Assembly: GCA_963402885.1 (NCBI GenBank)
Contig: OY727098.1
Coordinates: forward strand, 5,451,001-5,515,000
Length of the DNA: 64,000 nucleotides
Source of the DNA: Antedon bifida
Lineage: Eukaryota; Echinodermata; Crinoidea; Comatulida; Antedonidae
Direction of reading: 5' to 3'
This document shows, piece after piece, positions 32,944-44,229 of this stretch (position 1 is its first letter; each line of letters opens with the position of its first letter). The translations under genes were made by a program, and so were the position numbers. The notes beneath the pieces were generated by a model that saw nothing but the letters and a program-made list of their open reading frames with translations, was not told where the DNA came from and searched no databases.

Positions 32944-34219
32944 TTAGGCCTCAGTGCTAGTCGAATAATACACAGATTCGGATTTAGTAATTTTATCAAA
33001 ATATCTCAGACACTGTAAGCTGGTAATTATTATAAGGTATAGAAACATGATAGACTGAACTGATAAGAGAAGTATTGTAATAATAGGATTCACGAAAGTT
33101 TCAGATGTATGAGAAGGCTGAGATTTATCAGAAGTAAGAGTGTTCTTAGAAGTGTAAGGATGTGTTTCTGCCGCCATCATACCAGTGCCTTTTTTGTGAA
33201 CTTCAGTGCTGGCTGGCTGGCTTTTGTGAACTTCGTACGCTAAACATTCTTCTATTTGAATTGTCATCGTTGTTGATTTCAAGATATCACCAGTTACATG
33301 TTATGTTTTCTCCTTTCATTTCACTAGAAACACGTCTGATGAACAACATATTTGATAAATTAGCTTGTTGTATTGCTTCGCTAAAAATCGCATGATTTGT
33401 TGATTTCCATTGAAATTTGATTTGTTCTTTGCGTATATTGCTGTTTTTAACATTCAATGAAGTTTGGAATTTCCATTCAAATGCATAGCACCAAATTGTT
33501 GCATATTGGTTTACAATAAATTCAGTTGCGTTAATGCTGACCACAATATGAGGTTTTATAACAATGGTAGATGTACACCAATGTACGCCATTCATTTTCA
33601 TGTTGCATGTGTAATCAGTTCCCTCATCTCTATCCATTGCTATGAACATAGCAATACTAATAATCTTGTTCTTATTTGTAGTATTAGTAAAAACTGCGTG
33701 TTTTGGGAATGTTTCCGTATCCCAGAAAAGCTTCAAAGTTGAATATGGGTATGTTTCACAATTTAATGTGACATTGTCACCAACGAAGTACTCTGATTTT
33801 GAAGGGCTACATACCGGTTCTGAAGGTATAGGCAGCACTACTAGTTCTTTTTTACCAAAATTAACAAGTAATTCATCGCCTTGATATATACATTCGTAAA
33901 CGCCACTGTCTGTTTCCTTTAGGTCTGAGAGAACAATTGCTAGCCGCTGTGTGTCCTCTGCCATGGGTAAAGCTGTATAGTTGATTTCAACATCATCGTT
34001 TTTCTTCCAAATGGTATTTTCAATGATGATTTGTATTTCAGATCCTTTATCAATATAAAAATCACAATAAAATGTAAACGATTTGCCAACAACAGCATAA
34101 CTAACATCATTTCCAGGATAGCACTGCAAATTTGGAGTTGATTTAATTAAGGTAAAGTGAAGGAACGGGTAAATAAGAACATTTAACAAACGACTCATAT
34201 TGAATAAATGGAAATGCAT
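32944..34219 (-). pseudogene. Ig-family protein H2, frameshifted copy
   Basis: The first frame (from 34219, or more likely the ATG at 34198) encodes a signal peptide MSRLLNVLIYPFLHFTLIKS and three Ig domains: D1 with FTFYCDF and DSGVYEC, D2 with VTLNCETYPYSTLKLFWD and TDYTC, and D3 with IWCYAFEW and FQWKSTNHAIF. It breaks after NITC. The stalk, membrane helix (IITILLLSVQSIMFLYLIII) and tail LRYFDKITKSESVYY continue in another frame (33282-32944). Alignment with the copies at 17925 and 40973 shows an 8 bp deletion near 33290. The splice acceptor before the ATG of the intact relative (TTTCCAG) reads TTCAAT here. Both points suggest a recent pseudogene, though an allele or sequencing error is possible for the deletion. 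Confidence 0.8.
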
Positions 34220-34737
34220 TGATTACTTGATATAGTCAATGGTGACTATGCTCTTATGTCTGTGCTCTTCCTTTTTATTAATTAGTAATAGTAAGTAATT
34301 AGTTGTTTCATAAAACTGCACTACTGTTAATGTTGTTTATGTTTTCTTTGCATTCACAATGAGTTTCAATTATTTTATTTGAGTGAATCAACAATCAACT
34401 CTTTATTATATATAGAAACACAAATTCGATTTTCCAGTTTTTAAAGTATTAAAAACAAACTTGATATGGTTCAGACCATTTGATAGTAAGAAAATGCCTA
34501 AAAGTCAATAATGATAGCAATAATTATATTACGATTTTACCCATTTTGTTACACTAATTGATATTTTCAAATCCATTTTCAGTAATTACATAATACATAT
34601 GAAAACTTTATTATCCAATCAGAAGACATTACAGTACTTTGCAGTCAAAAATACAACACAAATTTACAGATAAAAATAATAAATATGAACAATATAAAAA
34701 GTGTGAAATACAGAAAATTTAAACAAACGTAAACAAC
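34220..34737 (-). other. 5' flank of H2, with a block shared by H genes
   Basis: ATGAGTTTCAATTATTTTAT and GTGAATCAACAATCAAC (about 34358-34398) match the 5' flank of the intact H gene at about 42350-42395, at a similar distance from the start codon. Probably the original promoter or 5' intron region. Confidence 0.5.
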
Positions 34738-35133
34738 TTACTTTTTATGATCTTCATTAAAGAAAGTGTCCTTTTTTTGTATAAACTAAACACATCAAGT
34801 AAATAAAATAAAGAACAAAATATTACAATTATTATGCAAAACAAAAATTGGTTAAAAATACAAATAAAACAATATACTTGGTGGTAGGTAAATAGGTCAC
34901 ATAATTTTGTAAAACCTGTTCCTATAGACCCAAGAAGTGGTCAGATATTCAGTGCTTACAATGATGGTCAAAAATTGTCAAGGAACAAGTGGTGTCTATA
35001 TACAATAGGTCCCTTATCAAAGTCTTCCCAAGTAGAGTGGAGTCCGCAATAATTTATAGTTTATTATACAACTCGTCTTTTATTTGTGCAAGTCCAGCGC
35101 ATTAAAAAATAATGTGGTCAACTGTTCCTTTTT
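34738..35133. repeat. Duplicated noncoding block, copy 2
   Basis: Colinear with 18697-19100 and cut at its right end by the mobile element at 35134. The remaining part resumes at 35891. Confidence 0.7.
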
Positions 35134-35890
35134 AGTCGCGTGGACGCGACTCTATAGTTCACTATGTCGGTCGGTCTGTCTGTCGGTCTGTCGGTCTGTC
35201 TGTCGGTCCGGTATCACTATGCGTTTTATCGCTTTCTGACCTTATCTTGATATCAGTTTAATCTAGCTAAGTCAATTTTTCACAGTATATTCCTTATGGC
35301 CAGGAATCGATGTGGTTATGTTTTCACGGTGCGCAATAAAAAATCACGCGGTCTACGCACGATTTGACGAAATCACGTTTGTAATCATATCTTCACAACC
35401 ATGAATCACAATTAAATAAAATTTGGTACTCATAAATTTCAGGGCATAAATCATCATATGGCAATACAATTACGTGCGTAGCGCATGTAAGAAAATTTAT
35501 TTTCGATGAAATAAGAGTACGTTTCAGGCAATTTTAAGCGTTTACAAAATTGCCATGAGTGCGCAGATTTTTGCGCGCGCACTGCGCGTTAAATGTTATT
35601 GCGCACTCTTTTTGCCCGATTTCTGTTTTTTTGACTTACTTTTCAACTAGAAATTACGTTATACGAGCACGTCAAAAGTGACAGGCTACGCACGTGTAAA
35701 TTAAAAAAATATAAATGTTTTTAAACATTTCAACATTTTTAAACATGTTCAGTAATTTCGGTCAGTATAGTTCACTATGTCGGTCGGTCTGTCGGTCTGT
35801 CTGTCGGTCTGTCTGTCTGTCTGTCGGTCTGTCTGTCGGTCCGGTATCACTATGCATTGTAGCACGCGACTTAATGGCTGTTGGCCTTGT
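35134..35890 (+). mobile_element. Full-length 757 bp CGCGACT-family element
   Basis: It starts with the hairpin AGTCGCGTGGACGCGACT and TATAGTTCACTATGTCGGTC, followed by a (GGTCTGTC)n microsatellite and TCCGGTATCACTATGC. A unique interior of about 520 bp with CGCGCACTGCGCGTTAAA follows. Then come a second TATAGTTCACTATGTCGGTC, microsatellite and TCCGGTATCACTATGC, and the end GTAGCACGCGACTTAATGGC and TGTTGGCCTTGTT. The uninterrupted paralogous block at about 19088-19110 serves as the empty site and fixes both ends. No coding frame. Confidence 0.8.
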
Positions 35891-36399
35891 TTATTATCGT
35901 TGCACAATGTACATTATGCCAAAAAATTCAGATGACCACTTGCATAATAGTCTTAAATAATAATTTTTGCCGTCTAGATAAATTAGCTCCGTTAAACTTT
36001 CTTATCGGTTATTATTGTTTGGTCATAAGCTTTTCTCTATTAGCTTACGTCATTGTTTACTGTAGTGTCAACAGAGACAGATACATTATTGGAAAATAGA
36101 TAGATTTGTTTATTTTTCAGAGAAGTGTTTCTTTAATGTTCATTTTATTGACGTTATTTACCAAACTACTATTCCACAGTGAAAAACAGCTCTATTTTAT
36201 TTTGTAGCCCAATGTGACTGCATGCATAGATTTCAATGAAAACCAGGCTTTAAACTTTAATCTTAAATTATTAGTATAAGTATACACTTTATGTATTATA
36301 CTTGGTGTTATTATTTAAATTCATCCTGTCTTCAATAATTTGACTAATACGCTTATTAGAACAAATCTCAGCACATTCAAAAACTTTTTTTATTATCGT
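35891..36399. repeat. Duplicated block S, partial copy 3
   Basis: 35905-36165 repeats the left part of the S block (TTAGCTCCGTTAAACTTTCT, GTTTATTTTTCAG). The rest is AT-rich spacer. Confidence 0.6.
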
Positions 36400-37500
36400 T
36401 GCACAATGTACATTATGTCAGTAAATTCAGCTGACCACTTGCATAATAGCCGCAATCTAGATAAATTAGCTCCGTTAAACTTTCTTATCGGTTATTATTG
36501 TTTGGTCATAAACTTTAAATTATTAGCTTACGTCATGGTGTACTGTAGTGTCAACAGAGACAGATATATTATTATTGGCAAATAGATAGATTTGTTTATT
36601 TTTCAGGGAAGTGTTTCTTTAATGTTCATGTAATTGACATTATTTTCCAAATTAGCAGTATGTAGGCTTATGTAGCCTATTACGAGAAACCATTGTATTG
36701 AAAATAATTTAGAAAACCATTTTCCAGTTAAGCTTGAGGTCAAATTTACCTTTACCTTTACCTTTACCTAAAGAGGCATTTTACTTATTTGACTCGGTTT
36801 GTTGTACCTTGTGTTTTAAAGAATTGTTTGGTGTTGTCTTTTTAAAATTAATTAATTGTTAATGGTGTGATCTTGATTACAAATGATAGCTGATGATGAC
36901 GATGATGATCATGACTGGTGTTTTAAGCATTATGACGACGAAATGGCAATGACGATAATGATACAGAATACTTATTATTGATGCTCTCAATTGTTTTTGA
37001 TTTATCATGTCCCAACGATGCTACATAAACATTAATAATGTGCCTGAAATAGATTGACTGATCTTGTAAAACTGAATACGGTGTACGAAAACACTAATAA
37101 ACTAATTTACCGATAAACTACCTTTGAAAACGGCGTTTAACCGATTATTGAATTATCTCATTCAAATTATCGGATAAATGCAATCATTATTAATCTTTGA
37201 CCTGAAGGACAAAATTGTTGCGTTTGATGAGCACCTGCGCACTTTTAATTACTTACCTGATAACCGATAACTTTGTTTTGGCTGCCGAGACACGGCCTCA
37301 AAGTTGACCAAAGATCATAATCACGTTGCTATTCCGCTTCTTTGAATAAAAAAGTAAACATATTAATGACGTTATTAGGTGCCTCGGATCATATGAAAAG
37401 GTTGTATTGAGGATCTTGTAATCAATTTTCTGTATTGGAAAATAAATAATTCATTACATTGTTAATTCCGAAAAAAAAGTAACCTTTGACAAAAAAAGTA
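36400..37500. repeat. Duplicated block S, copy 4
   Basis: Closest copy of 19140-20206, including GGCTGCCGAGACACGGCCTC. A (CTTTAC)n run at about 36748-36770 is specific to this copy. Confidence 0.7.
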
Positions 37501-38460
37501 AACATATTCCTATCATGATTGCTGTAACATGATTGATGATGGGATAAAAATAACATATTTGTTGTCAACTTTTAAACTTTTTTGACGTTGTCAGGAGCCT
37601 CGGATCACATGAAACGATTTTATTGAGAATCTCGTAGAAAGAAGTAATAATGTGCAGTAATGTCAGTTTTGTTTTCATTTTATATTCAGTATCTATTATC
37701 AATAAAAAGGAATTGACTAACAATAAATCGAATGAAATGTTGTCACTGCTCTGTGTATTTTCTCTATAGACATTTTTATTATTATTTTGAAATGAGCGAA
37801 ATGTCACCCGCACACACAAAAAAGATACAAAAGAAAAACTGCTTTTGGCAAGCCTTTTATTTCGTGGATACACAAAATAGAAATAAAAATGTTTGGTCTA
37901 CAAGAATATTAACATTGAATTATGGATGCAGTCACCTCAATATCCGAATTCAATGAACAGCATACAGTATGAATGCAATATAAATAAATAATGATAATAA
38001 ATGCAACAAATTAAAAAAAATAAACGTAGGCCGATATTATACAAAATTATGACAAACACAACAATACTAATAAAAAGAATTTACAAAATGAAAATGCAAA
38101 ATACACGAAGAAAAATAGTTTAGATAAAATAATATTTACAATGAAAATTACCCAGAAATTGTGATGTAAAGCAAGTGGTAAACCACAATAAGGTATATTA
38201 CGGTATGCTATAAGGATATGTTGCTAAAAAAAAAAAAAGTAACCAACTTGAATTTTATGTAATATAAACAAATATTAGAAGGGTTGAAATACTGTATGAT
38301 GTTTTAATTTACTTGACAATGTGAAAGTTCAGAAAAGAGGGCGCCATATATTGTTTGGATTTCTAAATAATAAATACTGCGTATGAATTCTATTTATAAA
38401 TCCTTACTAAAATTTGTTTTTTTTTATTTTCACTTAATTATTAATATAATGAATATGGGT
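37501..38460. repeat. Duplicated block R, copy 4
   Basis: Colinear with 21308-22250 and closest to the copy at 20207-21250. It shows the uninterrupted state where that copy carries the 400 bp insert. Noncoding. Confidence 0.7.
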
Positions 38461-38929
38461 AATTACTATCAGACAAAGAAGGATATATACATATTTTTAA
38501 ATTAAAAACTTCTTATTACAATCAAAGAGTGAATAATTTAATCTAAAAATCTGTTTAAAGAAATTTGTTTCTCACCATTTTTCCTTTAAAACCTAGAAAT
38601 TCAAAATATACAGATTAGAATTAAGGTTTATCATAAAGTTGAAACAGTTAAAAAATACGAGAGAAATATATACATTATTGTAATGCTTACACAGGCTACA
38701 AATATATTATTACTTATTGAATAGAGAAAAGCGAAATGTACAGCGAATACAGAGTCTGGTTTTCTTAAAATTGGGTTCTTAATTTCATAAGAGATGCTTC
38801 ATAAATGTGAGTATGAATTGTTATCAAGTGCAACAAGTATAGCATTGACTATGCATTGACGATGAAAACCAGGCAACTTTAATCTCAAATTATTAGTATA
38901 AGTATACACGTTATGTATTTTGTTTTGTC
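38461..38929. other. Intergenic, nothing recognised
   Basis: AT-rich spacer between two duplicated units. Confidence 0.4.
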
Positions 38930-40420
38930 GTCATGTACCCTGTGTTTTAAAGAATTGTTATTATTATTTTTATTTTATTAAAACATATTTAGGCAGGATA
39001 ACATAATTCAGAAAAGAAAAGATCACAACATTCCTGTTTAAAAAAATTAAAATTGTTTAGTTTTGTCTTTTAGTAATAGTAATCTAGAGGAGGTATTATT
39101 GGTGGTGATCTTAATTACAATAATAGCTGAGCTGATACTCATTATGATACAAAATACATTATAATGTATTGATGCTATCAATTTTTAGAATTTGTCATGT
39201 CACAATACTACAGACACATTAATAATAGGCCTAGCAATATGTTGTTTGATCAGGGATGTAAACATCTCTCTGGTTTGATCTTGTGACACTGAATGTTGTG
39301 TGCGAACAGAATTGTCAAATTGAAAGACAGATTAAGATCATTATCACGTTTCTATGCGGCTTATTTGCCATATACCTTATCCTTTGACAAAAAAAGTAAA
39401 CATATTCCTATCATGATTGCTGTAACATGTTTGATGGGATATAAATAACATGTTTATTGTAAACTTTGACACTTTATTGACGTTGTCAGGAGCCTCTGAT
39501 CACATGAAACGGTTTTTATTGATAATCTCTTAGAAAGACGTAATAATGTGCAATAATGTCCAGTTTTGTTTTCATTTTATATTCAGTATTTATTATCAAT
39601 ACAAATGAATTGTCTAACACTTCTATATGTATTTTCTCTATAGACATTTTTTATTATGATTATTTTACAATGTGTTTAAATCATCCGCGCAATAATAGAT
39701 TATGAAAAATACACACACAAAAAAAGATACAAAAGAAACAATGCTTTTGGCAAGCCTTTTGTATCGTGGATACACAAAGATAGAAATAAAAAATGTTTGG
39801 CCTAACAAGAATATTACATCCAATGAACAGCATAGGCCTAGTATTCTACTTGTAAATGCAACAGATTAAAAAAATATACTACATTTTACAGAAAATACGT
39901 AAGCCGATATTAAACAAAATTATGACAAACACAACAATACTAATAAAAAGAATTTACAAAATGAAAAGGCAAATTACACGAAGGAAAATAGTTTAGATAA
40001 TAATATTTACAATGAACATTAACCATAAATTAAAATGAAAATTATAATGTAAAGCAGGTTGTAAACCACCAAAAGGTATGTTACGGTATGCTATACGGAT
40101 ATGTTGCTAAAAAGAAACAAAAAGTAACCCGCTTAAATTTGATGTAATATAAACAAACAAATATTAGAAGGGTTGAAATACTGTATGATATGTGTTTTAC
40201 TTGACAATGTGAAAGTTAAGAAAAGAGGGCGCCATATATTGTTTGGATTTCTACATAATAAATACTGCGTATGAATTATATTTGTCTATCTATTTAAGTC
40301 CTTACTAAAATTTGGTTTTTTTTATCTTCACTTAATTATTAATATAATAATTTTCATTCAGATTTAAAGTAACAAGTTACTAGCACTTTCTAAACAAAGC
40401 TTTTGTATATAATCTGCATG
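38930..40420. repeat. Duplicated blocks S (partial) and R, copy 5
   Basis: 38930-39390 is a reduced S block. 39390-40420 is an R block with TTGACGTTGTCAGGAGCCTC, AGAGGGCGCCATATATTG and CTAGCACTTTCTAAACAAAG. Confidence 0.65.
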
Positions 40421-40972
40421 AAATTGCTGCTATGGAGCAAGCAAAACGTAAGGGTCAACTAATAATGGGCGTGACATTACCAAAAATAAAATACTTTATT
40501 TTATGAGTTTCTGGTATTTAGTTTTTATGAACCATTAGCATCAACTATTTATTAGAAATAGAGACACTAAGTCTTTTGATATATTTATAAAAATTTTCAA
40601 ATAATTGTTTCAGTTAAATTTTATTGCATTGCAAAATTTAGTGATGTGTCAAAAACTCAGTACGAGGAAGCCTATGACCGTCAATAGAGGAATAAGTTAA
40701 ACCAAATAAGATGTTGTAATTCAGTTGCTTATTGAATGATGGAAATGAAAACGTAAAATAGTTTTAAAATTTTAAGATTATACGCCTCTGCTTTTAAAAC
40801 AGCGACTCAGCGACTGCAGTTTAACAAACTATTAAACTTGAAATGACTACTAAAACGCATTGAAACAAAAAACATTTGTATTTAAAATACTACGTACGTT
40901 CATATCAGTAATGTCAATTTAACGTACACACTTAAAATCAACTTTTACATTTAAATACAAATTATGGATACT
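40421..40972. other. 3' flank of H3 with an orphan copy of the H 5'-flank block
   Basis: About 40485-40620 (TTATGAGTTTCTGG ... CATCAACTATTTATTAGAAA) resembles 42340-42470, upstream of H3. It may be the remains of the 5' region of another, lost H gene. Confidence 0.5.
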
Positions 40973-42154
40973 TTACGGACTTGTAATTTTGGAAAAATAT
41001 CTCAGACACTGCAAGCTGGTAATTATGATAAGATATAGAAACATGATTGACTGAACTGATAGGAGAAGTATTGTAATAATAGAATTCACAAAAGTTTTAG
41101 ATGTCTGCAGAGGCTGGGATTCATCAGACGGGACAGTTTTCTCAGAAGCGTAAGGAACTTTAGTACTGGTTTCTTCGTACGCTAAACATTCCTCTATGTG
41201 TATGGTCATCGTCGTTGATTTCAAAACATATCCAGCGTTCACTGTACACGTTATGTTTTCTCCTTGCATTCCACAAGAAACATGTCTGATAAACGTGTTG
41301 GATAAATTAGCTTGTTGTATTGCCTCGCCAAAAATTGCATCATTTGTTGAATTCCATCGAAATTGGATTTCTTCCTTGTTTATCTGTTTATATTTGCTAC
41401 TTTTAGCTGAGGTTTGTTGTTTCCATTCAAGGGCATTGCACCAAATTGTTGCCGACTTATTAATCATAAAATCTGTTGCGTTAATGTTAACCACAATATG
41501 ACGTTTGATAACAACGGTAGATGTACACAAATGTGGAACGCTATCCGTTGTCATTGTGCATGTGTAATCAGTTCCCTTATCTCTATCCATTGCTATGAAC
41601 ATAGCACTACTAATAACCTTGTTCTTATTTGTAGTATTAGTAAAAACTGCGTGTTTAGAGAATTGCTGCTCCGCATTATCCCAGAATAGCTTCAAAGATG
41701 GATACGGGTATGTTTCACAGTTTAATGTGACATTGTCACCAACAAAGTACTCTGACTTCGAAGAGACACATACTGGGTCTGAAAGTTTTGGCAGCACTAC
41801 TAGTTCCATCTTGCCGGAATTAGCAATTAATCCATCGCCTTCATATATGCATTCGTATACGCCACTGTCTGTTTCCTTTAGGTTTGAGAGAACATTTTCT
41901 AGCCGCAGTTTGCCCATTATCATTGAAGAACCAGTAGAGTTAATCTCAACATGATCATTTTTCATCCAAATGGTATTGTCAATGATGGTTTGCACTTCAA
42001 ATATTTTAGAAATATCAACATCACAATAAAATGTAAATATTTTGCCGGCAACAGCATAACTAACATCATTTCCAGGATAGCATTGCAGAACATCATTTGA
42101 TTTAATTATGGGGAAGAAGAGAAACAGGTACACGAGAAACGTATACTGACTCAT
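40973..42154 (-). CDS. Ig-family protein H3 (three Ig domains, short tail), intact
   Basis: 393 residues. A splice acceptor TTTCTTTCCAG sits one base before the ATG, so a 5' UTR intron is likely. The signal peptide is about 1-19 (MSQYTFLVYLFLFFPIIKS). Ig domain 1 spans about 25-122 (Cys44, Trp63, DSGVYEC with Cys102). Domain 2 spans about 127-217 (Cys146, Trp158, TDYTC with Cys199, and an additional Cys129/Cys210 pair). Domain 3 spans about 220-321 (Cys239, Trp267, Cys303). A Ser/Thr-rich stalk precedes a helix at about 354-380, and only 12-14 cytoplasmic residues (LRYFSKITSP) remain, without a recognisable signalling motif. Many Asn-X-Ser/Thr sites. The short tail suggests a ligand, decoy or adaptor-dependent receptor; function unknown. 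The other two H copies in the window are damaged, so this may be the only working one here. Confidence 0.85.
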   Translation of the reverse strand: MSQYTFLVYLFLFFPIIKSNDVLQCYPGNDVSYAVAGKIFTFYCDVDISKIFEVQTIIDNTIWMKNDHVEINSTGSSMIMGKLRLENVLSNLKETDSGVYECIYEGDGLIANSGKMELVVLPKLSDPVCVSSKSEYFVGDNVTLNCETYPYPSLKLFWDNAEQQFSKHAVFTNTTNKNKVISSAMFIAMDRDKGTDYTCTMTTDSVPHLCTSTVVIKRHIVVNINATDFMINKSATIWCNALEWKQQTSAKSSKYKQINKEEIQFRWNSTNDAIFGEAIQQANLSNTFIRHVSCGMQGENITCTVNAGYVLKSTTMTIHIEECLAYEETSTKVPYASEKTVPSDESQPLQTSKTFVNSIITILLLSVQSIMFLYLIIITSLQCLRYFSKITSP

Positions 42155-43454
42155 ACTGGAAAGAAAGAAATGTATTTAGGACCACGTGTATGTCGGTTTA
42201 AAAAAACAGTTGTTCTGAACACCGATTTCTTGAACATAATTTATGCCATACCAGTCAATGTTAAAACATACAATGCTTTAAACAAAATGTGAGGGTTCAT
42301 TGTATTAATACTAATGATGTATCCTTTATGGGTACTTTATTTTTATCATGAGTTTCAATAGTTGTGTTTATTTCTAATGAATCAACGATATCAACTATTT
42401 ATTAGAAATAGAAACGATTATAAAGTCTTTCAATTTTATTTATAAACTTAATTCAATTAAATTCAATTAATTTTTTTCCAGAATAATACGGTATTTATTC
42501 CAGTGGTTTAGGAAAAAAGGTTAAAATTACCAATTATAGGAACTCCAACAACAGTCAGCATTTAAAGAAGCCGCCAAATAAAGTCTTGAATAAAGTAGTT
42601 TGATTAATTTGATACCAACCTCCCCTACAATAAAAAAAAGAAAGAAATGAGAACATATCTACTATTCTTTAGATATCGAGTTATGTTTATTAAAAAAGTT
42701 AGACAATGTTCAAACACGTTCTAACGGTACAAACTGCATTTGTATCGTTCCAGTAGAATGTTGTATTATTATTAATAATTCCCGCTATTTATTATGCACG
42801 TATTATTGAAACATTCATTTTATTATTTTGTTGTAATTAACTGAAATTGATGGAAATTCGTCCACATTAAACATCGGAAGGTTAGCCTCTTGTTAACGCG
42901 GGTGTTAACATCGTTTTGAAGAAACGGTTGGACGAGTAAATGGTGTTTGAAAATGCCATGGAGGCCATGGCATGGCCTAGCTAGGCCTTTTTAGTAGTGA
43001 CTGCAGCTAGCTGGATACGGTAAATTAATTTTACCATATCCAGAAAATTTATTTTATACCACCATGGTCTGGGTATATAAACAAATAAACGACTACTGTA
43101 ATTCTTTTTTATTTATTTAGCCAAATACTATGTACAATGGACATTTATGAAAGAATCCATCATTTGAATATGATGGAGCTGACTGGTGTTGATAGAATTA
43201 AACTGACTACTGTCTCACTCAGGTCTCAAAAGTAATTTATGTCCTGGTTGTTCCAAACTCATTTTTATACATTTGTTCAATAAAATTTATTCCACACACT
43301 ATTTCTGCCATATAATTTGTTGATGTTTACAATTTTATTACTAGTACTATTACAGCAAAGCCATCTCATGTACTGTTGACTCCATAAATCTGCAAAGATA
43401 AGACCAATAAACGGATGGATATGTACTATTATTTTTATTCAATTCTACCTAGGC
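42155..43454. other. 5' flank of H3 and intergenic
   Basis: The conserved H-flank block lies at about 42340-42470. 42950-43000 has CATGGAGGCCATGGCATGGCC and CTAGCTAGGCCT motifs. No gene was recognised. Confidence 0.4.
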
Positions 43455-43560
43455 CCTATTGTTTATTTCGTGCATTCGCCAAGCGGCCACTTGTTTACAT
43501 CGTTCGCGTGACTAAAAAATGATCATTTTCGACAATGTTTTCAAAATGTACTGTAGGCCT
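43455..43560 (-). repeat. Fragment related to the element at 11467-11940
   Basis: TTTATTTCGTGCATTCGCCA, AGCGGCCA and GTTTACATCGTTCGCGTGAC correspond, inverted, to about 11600-11715. Neither terminal repeat is present. Confidence 0.65.
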
Positions 43561-43879
43561 AACCTAGTAGTTAGCGAATTTAGAAGAAACTATAGTCTAC
43601 TAGACCTAGCCTACTTTGTAGTCTGCGTGAGTGGTTTAGTGTGAGATGTACAAATACACCTGTCACGATAAATATGGTCCGGGGCCAAAATTAGTCCGGC
43701 CGGTCAAGTTTTAGCAGCCATAAATGGTCTCCCGGACTGATTTTGGTGTGACACACCCTTTCTTCTTTTTACGTACAATCTTTGCAGACACAACTTTTTA
43801 TTGATTTGTGAAATATCGATATTTTCTACGACTGCAGCAACAGGGAGCTTGCAACACGTGAGTCTCGTGTATGATGGGT

Positions 43880-44075
43880 TTGTTTATTTTGTTTACACAC
43901 CGTGTCCGCGAACGAGGCAAGATTGTGATTGGCCTGTATTAAAATTCATTAACCAATCACAAAACGACTGCTGCCGTGGCTACAACCCCGGGTGTTTCAA
44001 ACTCTAAACTTGACGATCTCGTACGTGCGTATAGAACGTTCATAAAAATTAAGATGGCGTACCAGTTGATCGGCC
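43880..44075 (+). promoter_or_regulatory. CCAAT-box/CpG-containing promoter-like segment
   Basis: Two inverted CCAAT boxes (GTGATTGGCC at 43925-43934 and AACCAATCAC at 43951-43960), CpG-containing sequence (GTGTCCGCGAACGAG) and AAGATGGCG (44053-44061, YY1-like) fall within 200 bp. The gene at 45493 starts 1.4 kb downstream behind a probable 5' UTR intron, so this could be its promoter; inference only. Confidence 0.3.
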
Positions 44076-44229
44076 ATTTTGCGGACGTTTTATACAAAAA
44101 TTAAATTTGTTTATTTCTCAAGTTCTACTAGGTATTTGAATCTAATTTGTTGTGTATTGTTTATTAACATTAAAAGGATTCATACAAAGTCATTTTTTGA
44201 AAGTTTAAAATCCTTTCATATCCATTTTA

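Noticed and set aside
33162-33884. Plus-strand frames opposite the H genes (also at 18453, 41196, 41595)
   Set aside because: They are antisense shadows of conserved Ig coding exons; their apparent conservation follows from the opposite strand.
28040-35890. CRISPR-like or tandem-array reading of the repeated CGGTCTGT units
   Set aside because: These are 8 bp microsatellites inside a eukaryotic mobile element with no spacers.
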